64,000 nt of DNA from Streptacidiphilus carbonis (GTDB lineage: Bacteria; Actinomycetota; Actinomycetes; Streptomycetales; Streptomycetaceae): assembly GCF_000787775.1 (NCBI RefSeq), contig NZ_BBPM01000019.1, forward strand, positions 31,743 to 95,742. Direction: 5' to 3'. Positions 50,913 through 60,557 of this stretch are shown here, one piece after another. Every line of letters begins with the position of its first letter. Within the stretch, counting starts at the first letter, position 1. The translations under genes and the position numbers were made by a program. The notes under the pieces are model-generated. The model was not told the origin of the DNA and did not search any database. It was given only the letters and a program-made list of their open reading frames with translations.

Positions 50913-51484
50913 CCGCCGCGCTGGCCGCATCGCTGAGCTCCCAGGGCCACTCCTTCCTGTCACCCACCGGTGTCGAGATCGTCTTCGTGCTGGTCGGCCT
51001 GGCCGTCCTGGGTGCTGCCGTGCTCACCGTCAGCACCAGCCAACTGGTGCACGCCGCGCTCTGGCTGGTGGTGGCCCTCGGCGGCCTGGCCATCGAGTAC
51101 CTGCTGCTCACCGCCGAGTTCATCGCCTGGGTCCAGGTGCTGATCTACCTGGGTTCGGTCGTCGTCCTGGTGCTCTTCGGGCTGATGCTCACCAGGGCCC
51201 CGATCGGACGCTCGCCGGACGCCGACTCGGGCAACCGCTGGGTCGCCCTGGGCTTGGCGGTGGTCGCCGCGGGCACCCTGGTCACCCTGGTCGTCGACGC
51301 CTTCCGCTGCACCTGGATGGACCTCCCGGCCAGCGGCAGCACCTCGGTCAACGGCAGTACCCAGGCCAACGGCGAGGTGCTCTTCCGCTACTGGGTGCTG
51401 CCCTTCGAGGCCCTGTCGGTACTTCTGCTCGCCGCCCTGGTCGGCGCCATCGTGCTCTCCCGCCGCCACCGAGAGGAGGGCTGA
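50909..51484 (+). CDS. nuoJ: NADH-quinone oxidoreductase-like subunit J
   Basis: 191 residues from GTG 50909 (4-bp overlap with nuoI). Five helices, including [21 protein letters not shown] and [24 protein letters not shown]; the [12 protein letters not shown] block is the NuoJ signature with the conserved pi-bulge region. A membrane proton-path subunit. Followed by nuoK 5 bp later. Confidence 0.93.
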   Translation: MTAALAASLSSQGHSFLSPTGVEIVFVLVGLAVLGAAVLTVSTSQLVHAALWLVVALGGLAIEYLLLTAEFIAWVQVLIYLGSVVVLVLFGLMLTRAPIGRSPDADSGNRWVALGLAVVAAGTLVTLVVDAFRCTWMDLPASGSTSVNGSTQANGEVLFRYWVLPFEALSVLLLAALVGAIVLSRRHREEG

Positions 51485-51489
51485 CCCCG

Positions 51490-51930
51490 ATGCATCTCGC
51501 CTATCCCGCGGTACTGGCCGCCCTGCTGTTCTGCGTCGGCCTGTACGGCGTACTCGCCCGGCGCAACGCCGTGCTGATGCTGATGTCCGTCGAGCTCATG
51601 CTCAACGCCGTCAACCTCAACCTGGTGGCCTTCGACGTCTGGCTGCGGGACACCCTGCACGCCGGCCAGGCACTGACCCTCTTCACCATCACCATCGCCG
51701 CCGCCGAGATCGGCCTCGGCCTGGCCATCGTCCTCATGGTGTTCCGCACCCAGGGCACCGCCGACATCGACCGGCTCCGCGAACTCTCGGAGCCGCCCGC
51801 CGACGGCCTGCCACCGGGCCCGACCGGTGCCGAGGCCGGGCCGGACGATTCTGACACCGCATCACCCGCATCACCCGCATCACCTGCATCGCTGACGGGC
51901 TCCGCCCAGGGGAAGGCCGGCGCCGTATGA
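51490..51930 (+). CDS. nuoK: NADH-quinone oxidoreductase-like subunit K
   Basis: 146 residues from ATG 51490. Three helices with the conserved glutamates in [20 protein letters not shown] and [18 protein letters not shown]. The C-terminal ~45 residues are an added Pro/Ser-rich tail with a repeated TCACCCGCA DNA unit ([10 protein letters not shown]), which typical 100-residue NuoK lacks. It overlaps nuoL by 4 bp. Confidence 0.93.
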   Translation: MHLAYPAVLAALLFCVGLYGVLARRNAVLMLMSVELMLNAVNLNLVAFDVWLRDTLHAGQALTLFTITIAAAEIGLGLAIVLMVFRTQGTADIDRLRELSEPPADGLPPGPTGAEAGPDDSDTASPASPASPASLTGSAQGKAGAV

Positions 51931-54044
51931 CCCTCACCCTGGCAGTGCTCGTTCCCCTGCTCCCCTTCCTCGGCGCCCTGGCCGGACTCGCGGCCGGACG
52001 TCGGATCCCCGGGCTGATCGCTCCGCTCGCCGTGTTGCCCACCCTCGCCTCCGCCGCCCTGGCCGTCGCGGTGGCCTGCGACCTCGGCACCGGCCGCCAC
52101 CTGGACGCCGCCACCCGGCTCACCCCCACCGGCGGCATCCCCATCGACCTCGCGGTGCACCTGGACGGCTTCTCGACCCTGCTCGCCGTCCTGGTCGGCG
52201 TCGTGGCCGGCTGTGTGCAGATCTACTCCACCTCCTATCTGCGCGACGACCCGCGCTACTCGTCGTATGCGGCGCTGGTGTCGCTGTTCACCGCCGCGAT
52301 GTTCCTGGTGCTGTACTCGGGCGACCTGATCGTCCTGCTGGTGGGCTGGGAGGTGATGGGCATCTGCTCCTACTTCCTGGTCGGCCACCACTGGGAGCGG
52401 GACGACGCCCGCTCCGCCTCGATCAAGGCGTTCCTGGTCACCAAGCTCGGTGACATCCCCTTCCTGTTCGGCATCTTCGCCCTCGCCGCCGATGCCGGGA
52501 CCTTCCGGATCAGCGGAGTCCTCGCAGCCGCCGCGAACGGGCAGTTGCACCACCCGACCCTGATCGCGCTGCTGCTGCTCTGCGGCGTCGCCGGGAAGTC
52601 CGCCCAGTTCCCGCTGCACACCTGGCTCCCGGACGCGATGGCCGGCCCGACCCCGGTGTCCGCGCTGATCCACGCGGCGACCATGGTCGCCGCCGGCATC
52701 TACCTGGTGGCCCGGCTGCTCCCGGTATTCCTGCTCTCATCGGCCGCCCTGATCGTGCTCGGCGTGATGGCCGCGGTCACCATGGTGGGCTCGGCCCTCT
52801 GCGCCCTGGCCCAGGACGACATCAAGCGGGTGCTCGCCTACTCCACCGTCGGCCAGCTCGGCTACATGGCCGGCGCCCTCGCCACCGGGGACCGCGACGC
52901 CGCCGTCTTCCACCTGCTCACCCATGGCGCCTTCAAGGCGCTGCTCTTCCTGGCCGCCGGCGTGGTCATCCATGCCGCGCACACCAACTCGCTGACCGCC
53001 ATGTCCCGCATGCCCGACCTGCGCCGGCGGGTGCCCGACGCCTACTGGACCATGGCCATCGGCCTGCTGGCCCTGGCCGGCATCCCTCCCTTCTCCGGCT
53101 TCTTCAGCAAGGAGTCGGTCCTCACCGCCGCCGAGCGCGCCGCCCATGGCGAGGCCCTCACCGGCGGCCTCGCCCCCGCCACCGCGGTTCCCGGCGCCGT
53201 CGGCTGGATCGTCCTGGTCGCCGGCCTCCTGACCGGCCTGCTGACCGCCATGTACGCCACCCGGCTCTGGCTGGTGGCCTTCCGTACCCCAGGCGCCGCA
53301 CAGCCCGCCGCTGCGCTGCCCGCTACCGCGCAGCCGGGTACCGCTCCGGTGAGCGCGGAACCCAACGCGATGCGCTGGCCACTGTGGCTGCTCGCCGTTC
53401 CCGCCGTAGCGCTCGGCCTGGTCGGACTGCACAGCAGCTGGCTCCCCTCCTTCCTGGACGGCGTCTCGCTCACCCCCTCGGGCAGCACCGCGATCCTCGG
53501 CACCTGTGTCGCGCTGGCCGGAGTGCTGGTCTCCTACGCCGCCTGGCGCCGGGCCACCGCGCTGGTCCTGGACGCCGCGACCGCGTCCCCGCGGCGCGCC
53601 GCCCATGAACTCGACGAGTCCACCCGCCCGCAGGGCACGGCAGCCGAGCCGCGCGAGATCACCGCCGACCTCGCCACCGTCCCCGGCCGCAGCTTCGCCG
53701 AGGCCCTCGCGGACGCCGACAGCGCCGCCCTCGCCGCGAGCACCGGGCACGCCCCGGACCCGGCCCGACTCCTGCTCGGACCGCTGATGGGCCCCGCCGC
53801 CAACGGCTTCGGCCTCGACCGCCTCTATGCCGCCGTCCTCGTCCGCCCGGTCCTGGCCGCCGCCGGACTGGTGCGCTTCCTGGACCGCGAGGTCATCGAG
53901 ACCTACCTGGCCGGTGCCGCGGGGGCCCCGAAGCTGCTCGGAGCCGCCGTCCGCAAGGCCCAGAACGGCAACGCCCAGACCTATCTGAGCGCCCTGGTCG
54001 CCGGCGCCGTGGTCCTCGCCGTACTGGTGGCGGTGGCCCAGTGA
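51927..54044 (+). CDS. nuoL: NADH-quinone oxidoreductase-like subunit L (antiporter-like)
   Basis: 705 residues from ATG 51927. The proton-translocating core carries [57 protein letters not shown] and [18 protein letters not shown], with the channel Lys/Glu residues in these blocks. The C-terminal part includes the lateral helix region and ends [27 protein letters not shown]. Its stop lies in a 15-bp tandem repeat that fills the gap to nuoM. Confidence 0.94.
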   Translation: MTLTLAVLVPLLPFLGALAGLAAGRRIPGLIAPLAVLPTLASAALAVAVACDLGTGRHLDAATRLTPTGGIPIDLAVHLDGFSTLLAVLVGVVAGCVQIYSTSYLRDDPRYSSYAALVSLFTAAMFLVLYSGDLIVLLVGWEVMGICSYFLVGHHWERDDARSASIKAFLVTKLGDIPFLFGIFALAADAGTFRISGVLAAAANGQLHHPTLIALLLLCGVAGKSAQFPLHTWLPDAMAGPTPVSALIHAATMVAAGIYLVARLLPVFLLSSAALIVLGVMAAVTMVGSALCALAQDDIKRVLAYSTVGQLGYMAGALATGDRDAAVFHLLTHGAFKALLFLAAGVVIHAAHTNSLTAMSRMPDLRRRVPDAYWTMAIGLLALAGIPPFSGFFSKESVLTAAERAAHGEALTGGLAPATAVPGAVGWIVLVAGLLTGLLTAMYATRLWLVAFRTPGAAQPAAALPATAQPGTAPVSAEPNAMRWPLWLLAVPAVALGLVGLHSSWLPSFLDGVSLTPSGSTAILGTCVALAGVLVSYAAWRRATALVLDAATASPRRAAHELDESTRPQGTAAEPREITADLATVPGRSFAEALADADSAALAASTGHAPDPARLLLGPLMGPAANGFGLDRLYAAVLVRPVLAAAGLVRFLDREVIETYLAGAAGAPKLLGAAVRKAQNGNAQTYLSALVAGAVVLAVLVAVAQ

Positions 54045-54098
54045 ACGGAAGCCGAGTGAATGGGAGCCCAGTGAACGGCGGCCCAGTGAACAGCCGTC
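54040..54098. repeat. 15-bp tandem repeats starting at nuoL stop codon
   Basis: AGTGAACGGAAGCCG (54040), AGTGAATGGGAGCCC (54055), AGTGAACGGCGGCCC (54070) and a partial AGTGAACAGCCGTC (54085). The first TGA is the nuoL stop; because the unit is 15 bp, each copy repeats an in-frame TGA. Confidence 0.9.
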
Positions 54099-54132
54099 AG
54101 CCTTCCGCCTGCGCTCCCACGGAGGCCGCCGA

Positions 54133-55749
54133 ATGAACGTCATCCTCATCGTCCTGCTGCTGCTGCCGCTGGTCGGCGCGGCGGTCACCCTGGTGCCCGG
54201 CCTCTTCGGAGCGGACCCGGCCGTCGCCGGACGCCGCGCGCTCCGCTTCGGTGCCGCGGTCACCGGCGCCGCCCTGCTGGCCTCCGTCGTGCTGGCGGTC
54301 GGCTTCGACCGCGGCCACTCGGCCAGGATGCAGGCCACCACCGACCTGTCCTGGATCCCGGCGCTCGGCGTCCGGTTCCACCTGGGCGTCGACGGCATCT
54401 CGCTGCCGCTGCTGCTGCTGACCACGCTGCTCACCTTCCTGTGTGCGGTCTACTCCTTGCGCAGACTCCCCGACGGTCCCGGGACACCGAGCCCGCGCGC
54501 CTACACCGGCCTGCTGCTGCTCCTCGAAACCGGGATGCTCAGCACCTTCGCCGTCCTCGACCTGCTGCTGTTCTTCCTGGCGTTCGAGGTCGTCCTCATC
54601 CCCATGTACTTCCTGATCGCCCGCTGGGGCGGGGAGAACCGGGGCCCCGCCGCGGCCCGGTTCATCCTCTACACCCTGCTCGGGTCGGCGATCATGCTGC
54701 TGGGCTTCCTGCTGCTGGGCCTGCATGCCGGAACCTTCGACATGACCGCGCTGGCCCATCGCCACGGCCGAGGCCTCTCGCACACCACCCAGATCCTGGT
54801 CATCCTCTCCATCGGCCTCGGCCTCGCCGTCAAGGCGCCCATGTGGCCGTTCCACAGCTGGCTCCCTGACGCCCACACCGCCGCTCCCACCACCGGCTCG
54901 GTACTCCTCGCCGGCGTCCTGCTGAAGATGGGGACCTACGGCTTCGTCCGGGTGCTGCTGCCGTCCGCACCCGGCGGCATGGCCACCCTGGCCCCCTATC
55001 TGGCCGCCTTCGCCGTGGTGGGCATCCTCTACGGCTCACTGGCCTGCCTGGCCCTGGTCCGTCCCGGCGCCAAGGGCGACCTCAAGCGACTGATCGCCTA
55101 CTCCTCCGTCGGGCACATGGGCTTCGTCCTGCTCGGCATCGCCACACTCACCCCCACCGGAGTGAACGGCGCCCTGTTCGCCAACATCGCCCACGGTCTG
55201 ATCACCGGCCTGCTCTTCTTCCTGGTGGGTGCGCTCAAGGACCGCTACGGATCGGTGGACCTGGACCGCCTCACCGCCTCGGCCGGCGGCACCGGCGCCG
55301 CCCTGTACGGACGGGCCCCCCGCCTCGGCGGGCTGCTCGCCTTCGCCGCCGTCGCCAGCCTCGGCCTGCCCGGACTGGCCGGCTTCTGGGGTGAACTGCT
55401 TGCCATGTTCGGCTCCTTCCATCCGGCCGCCGGACTCTCCCGGTCGGCCTACCTGGTCTTCATGGCCCTCGCCGGGCTCGGCACCCTGCTCACCGCCGGC
55501 TATCTGCTCGGCGTCGTCCGCCGGGTCTGCATGGGCGACCCCGCCGCTCCGGCGGAGCCGTCGGCCGAGCCCCGCCCGTCCTCCGCCGGGCCCGCGCCCC
55601 TCCCGTCGTCCGGGCTCCTGGACGTCCAGGCCCACGAAGCCGCCGCCTGGACTCCTCTCGTCGTCCTCACCCTCGTCGCCGGGCTCTGGCCGGCCGTGCT
55701 TCTCGGCCTCAGCAACCCCGCCGTCAAGGCACTCCTCGGAGGCAGCTGA
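54133..55749 (+). CDS. nuoM: NADH-quinone oxidoreductase-like subunit M (antiporter-like)
   Basis: 538 residues from ATG 54133. Diagnostic blocks: FHLGVDGISLPLLLLTTLLT, FFLAFEVVLIPMYFLIARWGG, FHSWLPDAHTAAPTTGSVLLAGVLLKMG and DLKRLIAYSSVGHMGFVLLG. These hold the essential Glu (helix 5) and Lys (helices 7, 8) of the channel. Fourteen helices expected. A Pro/Ser insertion (about 475-500) precedes the last helix. nuoN follows 3 bp after the stop. Confidence 0.94.
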   Translation: MNVILIVLLLLPLVGAAVTLVPGLFGADPAVAGRRALRFGAAVTGAALLASVVLAVGFDRGHSARMQATTDLSWIPALGVRFHLGVDGISLPLLLLTTLLTFLCAVYSLRRLPDGPGTPSPRAYTGLLLLLETGMLSTFAVLDLLLFFLAFEVVLIPMYFLIARWGGENRGPAAARFILYTLLGSAIMLLGFLLLGLHAGTFDMTALAHRHGRGLSHTTQILVILSIGLGLAVKAPMWPFHSWLPDAHTAAPTTGSVLLAGVLLKMGTYGFVRVLLPSAPGGMATLAPYLAAFAVVGILYGSLACLALVRPGAKGDLKRLIAYSSVGHMGFVLLGIATLTPTGVNGALFANIAHGLITGLLFFLVGALKDRYGSVDLDRLTASAGGTGAALYGRAPRLGGLLAFAAVASLGLPGLAGFWGELLAMFGSFHPAAGLSRSAYLVFMALAGLGTLLTAGYLLGVVRRVCMGDPAAPAEPSAEPRPSSAGPAPLPSSGLLDVQAHEAAAWTPLVVLTLVAGLWPAVLLGLSNPAVKALLGGS

Positions 55750-55752
55750 GCC

Positions 55753-57300
55753 ATGACCGCCCTCGCCACACCCATGGCCGGCTCGCTGATCCAGTCGATC
55801 GACTGGCAGGCCGTCGCCCCTCCGCTGATCACCGCCGTCGTCGCGCTCGGCGTCCTGGTCGCCGAGCTGTTCCTGCCGACCCGGCACAAGCCGCTGCTGG
55901 GCTGGATCTCCGTGGCAGGGCTGGCACTGGCCCTGCTCTCCCTGGTCCCGCTGCGCGACGGCACCCGCGCCACCTTCTGCCTCAGGACCGCCACCGGCGC
56001 CGCCGACCGCACCGCCTGCTCCTATGTCGCCGACCACTTCACCCTGGTCCTGCAGCTGCTGGTGCTCGCCGGAGCGCTGCTCGCCGCCCTGCTGTCGATG
56101 CACACCGTGAAGGACGACTCCCTGCCGCCGGGGGAGTACTGGTTCCTACTACTCAGCTCGGCGGCCGGCGCCGCGCTGCTCCCGGCCGCACGTGACCTGG
56201 CGACCCTGGTGGTCGCCCTCGAAGTCGCCTCGTTGCCTGCGTTCGCCCTGGTCGGCCTGCGTCGTGACGGCAAGGGCGGGGAGGCCGCCCTCAAATTCTT
56301 CCTGTCCTCGGTCACCGCCACCGCGGTCATGCTGCTCGGCGTCAGTTTCGTCTACGCCGCGACCGGCAGTCTGCATCTCACCCGTATCGCCGCCGCGCTG
56401 CCGCAGGCGCAGACCCAGTTGAAGACCCTGGCCCTGGTGGGTGCGGTACTGACGCTGGTCGGCTTCGCCTTCAAGACGGCTGCGGTCCCGTTCCACTTCT
56501 GGGTTCCCGACACCTACACCGGTGCCCCCGTGGCTGTGGCCGCGTACCTCTCGGTGGTGAGCAAGGTTGCCGGGCTTTCCGGCCTCGCGCTAGTCGCAGT
56601 GGTGGGTTTTCACCCTTACGGACGAACCTGGGGTCTGGCGCTTGCGGTGCTGGCCGCGCTCACGATGACATTGGGCAACGCAGCCGCGCTGCGCCAGCGG
56701 TCGGACACCCCGCACAGTGCCGTCCGCCTGCTCGCCTGGTCCTCCGTCGCCCAGGCCGGCTATCTCCTCGTTCCGATCGCCGCAGCGGGCTACGGCAGTG
56801 CCACCGCCCGCGATCCGCTGGGTGCCACCGTCGCCTACGCGATGATCTACGGTGTGGTCAATCTGGGGGCGTTCGCCGTCGTCGCCCTGATCGCCGGCCG
56901 GATCGACGACTACCGGGGGCTCTTCGCCGCACGCCCCGCCGCAGCCCTCGCCATGGCCTTCTTCCTGCTCTGCCTCGCCGGGCTGCCCCCCGGTGTGATC
57001 GGCCTGTTCGGCAAGGTGGTGGTGTTCCGCGCCGCCGTCGACTCGGGCCTCGGCTGGCTCGCCGTGATCATGGCTGTGAATGTGGTCGTCGCCCTCTACT
57101 ACTACCTCGGCTGGACGGCCAAGCTCTTCCAGCCCGCCCCGGCACCGGTGGCCCCGGGAGCCCCGGAAGCCCCGGGCACAGCGCTCCGTATCCCCGTTCC
57201 GCTAACGCTCTGCCTCGGGCTCGCGGCAGTCACCGGGGTGGTGCTCTCCTTCGCACCAGAGCTGGTGCTCCAGATCACCAGCGGCTCCCTCTTCGGCTGA
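55753..57300 (+). CDS. nuoN: NADH-quinone oxidoreductase-like subunit N (antiporter-like)
   Basis: 515 residues from ATG 55753. Diagnostic blocks: [72 protein letters not shown] and [20 protein letters not shown]. Last gene of the cluster; its stop TGA starts an inverted repeat (57298-57337). With L and M it gives the full set of three antiporter-like pumps, so the membrane arm is complete even though D-G are missing. Confidence 0.94.
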   Translation: MTALATPMAGSLIQSIDWQAVAPPLITAVVALGVLVAELFLPTRHKPLLGWISVAGLALALLSLVPLRDGTRATFCLRTATGAADRTACSYVADHFTLVLQLLVLAGALLAALLSMHTVKDDSLPPGEYWFLLLSSAAGAALLPAARDLATLVVALEVASLPAFALVGLRRDGKGGEAALKFFLSSVTATAVMLLGVSFVYAATGSLHLTRIAAALPQAQTQLKTLALVGAVLTLVGFAFKTAAVPFHFWVPDTYTGAPVAVAAYLSVVSKVAGLSGLALVAVVGFHPYGRTWGLALAVLAALTMTLGNAAALRQRSDTPHSAVRLLAWSSVAQAGYLLVPIAAAGYGSATARDPLGATVAYAMIYGVVNLGAFAVVALIAGRIDDYRGLFAARPAAALAMAFFLLCLAGLPPGVIGLFGKVVVFRAAVDSGLGWLAVIMAVNVVVALYYYLGWTAKLFQPAPAPVAPGAPEAPGTALRIPVPLTLCLGLAAVTGVVLSFAPELVLQITSGSLFG

Positions 57301-57337
57301 GCGGGCTGGTCCGGGCCGGGTTGCGCAGCCCCGCTCA
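57298..57337 (+). terminator. Hairpin at end of nuo cluster
   Basis: TGAGCGGG (57298-57305) and CCCGCTCA (57330-57337) form 8-bp arms; adjacent CTG/CAG can extend the stem with one bulge. It begins with the nuoN stop codon. Confidence 0.55.
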
Positions 57338-57445
57338 GCAGGGCACAAGGGAACCAGGGCGTCCTTCCCAGCCGTTGAACCGGAGGAACGGACTCAAGGG
57401 CAGCAGACAGCAGACGCCCCTCATCGCACGTCCTGGAGGGCACCC

Positions 57446-58315
57446 GTGCACCGCCGGCACAACGGTCTGAGAACCGCCGTACTCCTGGTCGGCCTCTCCG
57501 CGCTGATCGTCCTGATCGGCAGTTTCTGGGGCCGTACCGGGCTGCTGGTCGGGCTGGTCGTGGCCCTGGCGACCAATGGCTTCGCCTACTGGAACAGCGA
57601 CAAGCTGGCGCTGCGGGCGATGCGGGCGCGGCCGGTGAGCGAGATCGAAGCCCCCTGGCTCTACCGGATCGTGCGCGAGCTCTCCACCTCGGCCCGCCAG
57701 CCCATGCCCCGCCTCTACATCTCACCGACCGAAGCCCCCAACGCCTTCGCCACCGGCCGCAACCCGCGCAACGCCGCGGTCTGCTGCACCCAGGGCATCC
57801 TGGGCATCCTGGACGAGCGCGAGCTGCGCGGCGTCCTCGGCCATGAGCTCTCCCATGTCTACAACCGCGACATCCTGATCTCCTCGGTGGCCGGGGCCCT
57901 GGCCTCGGTGGTGATGTTCACCGTCAACTTCGCCTGGCTGATCCCCATGGGCCGCAGCGACGACGACGACGGACCCGGGCTGATCGGCCTGCTGCTGCTG
58001 ATGATCCTCGGACCGGTCGCGGCCGCGCTGATCCAACTCGCCGTCAGCCGCTCCAGGGAGTACCAGGCGGACGCCTCCGGGGCCCAGCTGACCGGCGACC
58101 CGCTGGCGCTGGCCGCCGCCCTGCGCAAGCTCGACGAGGGCACCAAACGGCTCCCGCTGCCGCCCGAGCCCCAGCTCCAGACGGCCAGTCATATGATGAT
58201 CGCCAGCCCGTTCCGCGCCGGTGAGGCGGGCGCGCGACTCTTCTCCACCCATCCGCCCATGGCGGAGCGCATTGCCCGACTCGAGGAAATGGCCGGACAC
58301 CGGCGCAACCGCTGA
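57446..58315 (+). CDS. htpX: M48-family metalloprotease, HtpX-like
   Basis: 289 residues from GTG 57446 with CTGGAGGG upstream. Two N-terminal helices ([35 protein letters not shown]), the zinc motif [10 protein letters not shown] and a further ligand Glu in [17 protein letters not shown]. Two more helices separate them ([32 protein letters not shown]). HtpX proteases degrade damaged membrane proteins. Its place directly after the nuo cluster suggests membrane quality control, but a shared transcript is unlikely because of the hairpin between them. Confidence 0.92.
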   Translation: MHRRHNGLRTAVLLVGLSALIVLIGSFWGRTGLLVGLVVALATNGFAYWNSDKLALRAMRARPVSEIEAPWLYRIVRELSTSARQPMPRLYISPTEAPNAFATGRNPRNAAVCCTQGILGILDERELRGVLGHELSHVYNRDILISSVAGALASVVMFTVNFAWLIPMGRSDDDDGPGLIGLLLLMILGPVAAALIQLAVSRSREYQADASGAQLTGDPLALAAALRKLDEGTKRLPLPPEPQLQTASHMMIASPFRAGEAGARLFSTHPPMAERIARLEEMAGHRRNR

Positions 58316-58406
58316 TCACCGATCGGCGTCGCCGTCGAAAGAGTGTCAGAATTTTTTCGGGCCCCGGATCGCCCGGGGGAGCCGCTCGCACGGAAGGCTG
58401 TCACAG

Positions 58407-58808
58407 ATGGATGTGCTCAGGTTCCTGCTCAACGTCATCTGGCTGATCCTCTGCGGGTTCTGGATGGCCATCGGCTATGTCGTCGCCGGGATCATCTGCT
58501 GCATTCTCATCATCACCATCCCCTTCGGCATCGCCAGCTTCCGCATCGCCGGATACGTCCTCTGGCCGTTCGGCCGCACCACCCGCGAGCGCTCCGACGC
58601 GGGCGCCGCCTCCTTCGTCGGCAATGTCATCTGGCTGGTCTTCGCCGGCTGGTGGCTGGCCCTCGGCCATCTGGTCACCAGCATCGCCCTGGCCGTCACC
58701 ATCGTCGGCCTCCCCTTCGCCTGGGCGAACCTCAAGCTGATCCCCATCTCACTGATGCCGCTGGGACGTGAAATCGTCCCCTCGGACCAGCCCTTCACGG
58801 CGCGCTGA
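58407..58808 (+). CDS. YccF-domain membrane protein
   Basis: 133 residues from ATG 58407. The two repeated YccF halves are clear: LLNVIWLILCGFWMAIGYVVAGIICCILIITIPFGIASF (start LLNVIWLILCG, end TIPFGIASF) and VGNVIWLVFAGWWLALGHLVTSIALAVTIVGLPFAWANL (start VGNVIWLVFAG, end VGLPFAWANL). YccF proteins are inner-membrane proteins of unknown function. The last 60 bp overlap the convergent DUF3995-like gene. Confidence 0.88.
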   Translation: MDVLRFLLNVIWLILCGFWMAIGYVVAGIICCILIITIPFGIASFRIAGYVLWPFGRTTRERSDAGAASFVGNVIWLVFAGWWLALGHLVTSIALAVTIVGLPFAWANLKLIPISLMPLGREIVPSDQPFTAR

Positions 58809-59309
58809 GAACAAGGCCGACCGGAGCGGCCGCCCGTCGAGGGCGACGTCGAGCGCCGCCGGCGCGAGCACCAGGCACAGCGGTGTGTAGGCCAGCAGGT
58901 TCAGCCAGTAGAACGGCGATCCGGTGTCGGCTCCCACCCCGGTGATCCAGACCAGTCCGGCGGCTCCCCGCGCCGCCAGCCCCGCTCCCACGGCGGCGCT
59001 CCCCAGCGCCGCCACCCGGCCCCCGCGTCCGCCGGCCCTGGCCAGCACCAGCGCCGAACCGGTCAGCAGCAGCCCCGCGATCGGCAGCAGCACCGGCGGC
59101 GTGAAACTCGCGTCGAGATTGAGCACGGCCCGAGACAGCGCCTCCGGACTGCCGGCCGGCCAGGTCACCCCGGTCGCCCAGCACAGGTGAACCGCGGCAT
59201 CCGCCGTCAGTACCGCCGCCACCAGCGCGGCCCCGCCCCCGCCCCGCTTCCTGGACCCACTCGCACTCCTGGTCCTGCTCCTCGTCCTCGTCGCTGTGCT
59301 GATCCTCAT
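58749..59309 (-). CDS. DUF3995-like integral membrane protein
   Basis: 186 residues from ATG 59309, with GAGGAG 5 bases upstream. Hydrophobic segments: ALVAAVLTADAAVHLCWATG, PPVLLPIAGLLLTGSALVLA, AALGSAAVGAGLAARGAAGLVWITGVG and FYWLNLLAYTPLCLVLAPAALD. The first helix with VHLCWATG and the final tail match DUF3995-type proteins. The 3' end runs 60 bp into the convergent YccF gene, so the two mRNAs are antisense there. Function unknown. Confidence 0.75.
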   Translation of the reverse strand: MRISTATRTRSRTRSASGSRKRGGGGAALVAAVLTADAAVHLCWATGVTWPAGSPEALSRAVLNLDASFTPPVLLPIAGLLLTGSALVLARAGGRGGRVAALGSAAVGAGLAARGAAGLVWITGVGADTGSPFYWLNLLAYTPLCLVLAPAALDVALDGRPLRSALFSARREGLVRGDDFTSQRHQ

Positions 59310-59488
59310 CGCTACTCCTCACGGTGGGCGGTCTCCACCGGGAAGAGGCGGCCGGGGGCTCCCGCGTTCCGCGCGGTCCTCACAAAACTGTCCTGAGATT
59401 CGAGGGAACCTCTGCGTCCCGTCCCGCCTCCTGTATGTGTGGATCAGAAACCGAAGCGTCCGTCCCGACCGCACCGCCGGGGGCGACC

Positions 59489-60001
59489 GTGACCGTGACC
59501 GAGGCCGACGACCTGGTGCCGCTGGTGCTCAGGGCCCAGCGGGGCGACGCCATGGCCATGAGCGAACTGCTCTCCGTGCTCGCCCCCTACGCGGCCCGGG
59601 TCTGCGGTCCGATCGCGCTGGCCGACGGCGCCGACGCCGCCCAGGAGACGCTGATCGCGGTCTTCCGCAATCTGCGCTCGCTGCAGGATCCGGCCGCCTG
59701 CCGCGGCTGGGTGCGCGCCATCGCGGTCCGCGAGTCGGTCCGCCTGGCCAAGCGGTCCGCGCGCAGCACCCCGGTGGAGTCGCTGGAGCACCTTCCCTCC
59801 CGGGCGGATGTGGAGCAGGCCGCCGACATCCATGACGTCCTGGCGCGGCTGAGCCCCGAGCACCGTGCGGTGATCGTCCTGCGGGACCTGGAGGGGCTGG
59901 ACGAGGTCCGGGCCGCGGCGCTGCTCTCGGTGCCGGTGGGGACGGTCAAATCCCGGCTGCACCGGGCCCGCGACACCTTCAGAAAGGCGTGGAGCGCATG
60001 A
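59489..60001 (+). CDS. ECF-type RNA polymerase sigma factor
   Basis: 170 residues from GTG 59489, chosen because CCGGGGGCG lies just upstream; ATG 59435 would add 18 atypical residues. Region 2: LVPLVLRAQRGDAMAMSELL, APYAARVCGPIALADGADAAQETLIAVFRNL, then AACRGWVRAIAVRESVRL. Region 4: LSPEHRAVIVLRDLEGLDEVRAAALLSVPVGTVKSRLHRARDTFR. No anti-sigma gene of ZAS type is adjacent; the downstream SRPBCC protein, overlapping by 4 bp, may be its partner. Signal unknown. Confidence 0.88.
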   Translation: MTVTEADDLVPLVLRAQRGDAMAMSELLSVLAPYAARVCGPIALADGADAAQETLIAVFRNLRSLQDPAACRGWVRAIAVRESVRLAKRSARSTPVESLEHLPSRADVEQAADIHDVLARLSPEHRAVIVLRDLEGLDEVRAAALLSVPVGTVKSRLHRARDTFRKAWSA

Positions 60002-60462
60002 AGCCGAGCTGGCCCGTGGCCGAATTCGACCAGGTGCGCCGCCTCCGCGCGCTCGCCGCCGGCGTCAGCGGCGCCGCCGTCGCGGAGCGCACCGTCCCGG
60101 AGTCCTTCGACCGGGTCTGGGAGATCGTCGCCGACCTGGAGCACGAACTGGGTGCCTTCGAGCCCGATATGCGCACCATCAGGCTGCGCCGCGGTCCGGA
60201 CGGGGCGCTCCTTGCCGACGCACGCGGCCGACTGGGCCTGCGCGCCCGCTTCCGGGTGGAGCTGGAGCCTGGCTGGCTCTGGATGCAGAGCCGCTTCCTC
60301 ATGATCGGCGTCGCGGCCGTCCCGGCCCCCGGCGGCACTCTCGTCGCCGCCACCGGCGGCTTCCGCATCCCCGGCCGCGCGGCGCTGTTCCCCCTGGCCG
60401 TACGGCATGCCAACGCCCGCGCGCTGCGCCGCCTGGCCGCCCGCGTCGAGGACCGGGGCTGA
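59998..60462 (+). CDS. SRPBCC-like protein coupled to sigma factor
   Basis: 154 residues from ATG 59998, overlapping the sigma stop (ATGA) with GGAGCGC upstream. SRPBCC/START-like pattern: AERTVPESFDRVWEIVADLEHELG, LGLRARFRVELEPGWLWMQSRF and the C-terminal helix HANARALRRLAARVE. Such folds bind small hydrophobic ligands. Tight coupling to a sigma factor suggests a ligand-sensing or regulatory role, but that is inference. Confidence 0.65.
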   Translation: MKPSWPVAEFDQVRRLRALAAGVSGAAVAERTVPESFDRVWEIVADLEHELGAFEPDMRTIRLRRGPDGALLADARGRLGLRARFRVELEPGWLWMQSRFLMIGVAAVPAPGGTLVAATGGFRIPGRAALFPLAVRHANARALRRLAARVEDRG

Positions 60463-60508
60463 CCTGTGCCGCGGCCGTGGCCCAGGCAGCGGCCGTGACC
60501 TCTCCCAC

Positions 60509-60549
60509 CCGGGAGGGCAGGAGGCGACACTCCCGTCCCGCCCTCCCGG
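60509..60549. terminator. Hairpin between convergent SRPBCC-like and yajQ genes
   Basis: CCGGGAGGGC (60509-60518) and GCCCTCCCGG (60540-60549) form perfect 10-bp arms with a 21-base loop. It could serve both strands. Confidence 0.65.
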
Positions 60550-60557
60550 TCCTGCTG

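Noticed and set aside
51860..51895. TCACCCGCA tandem repeat
   Set aside because: Part of the nuoK coding tail ([10 protein letters not shown]); not a separate element.
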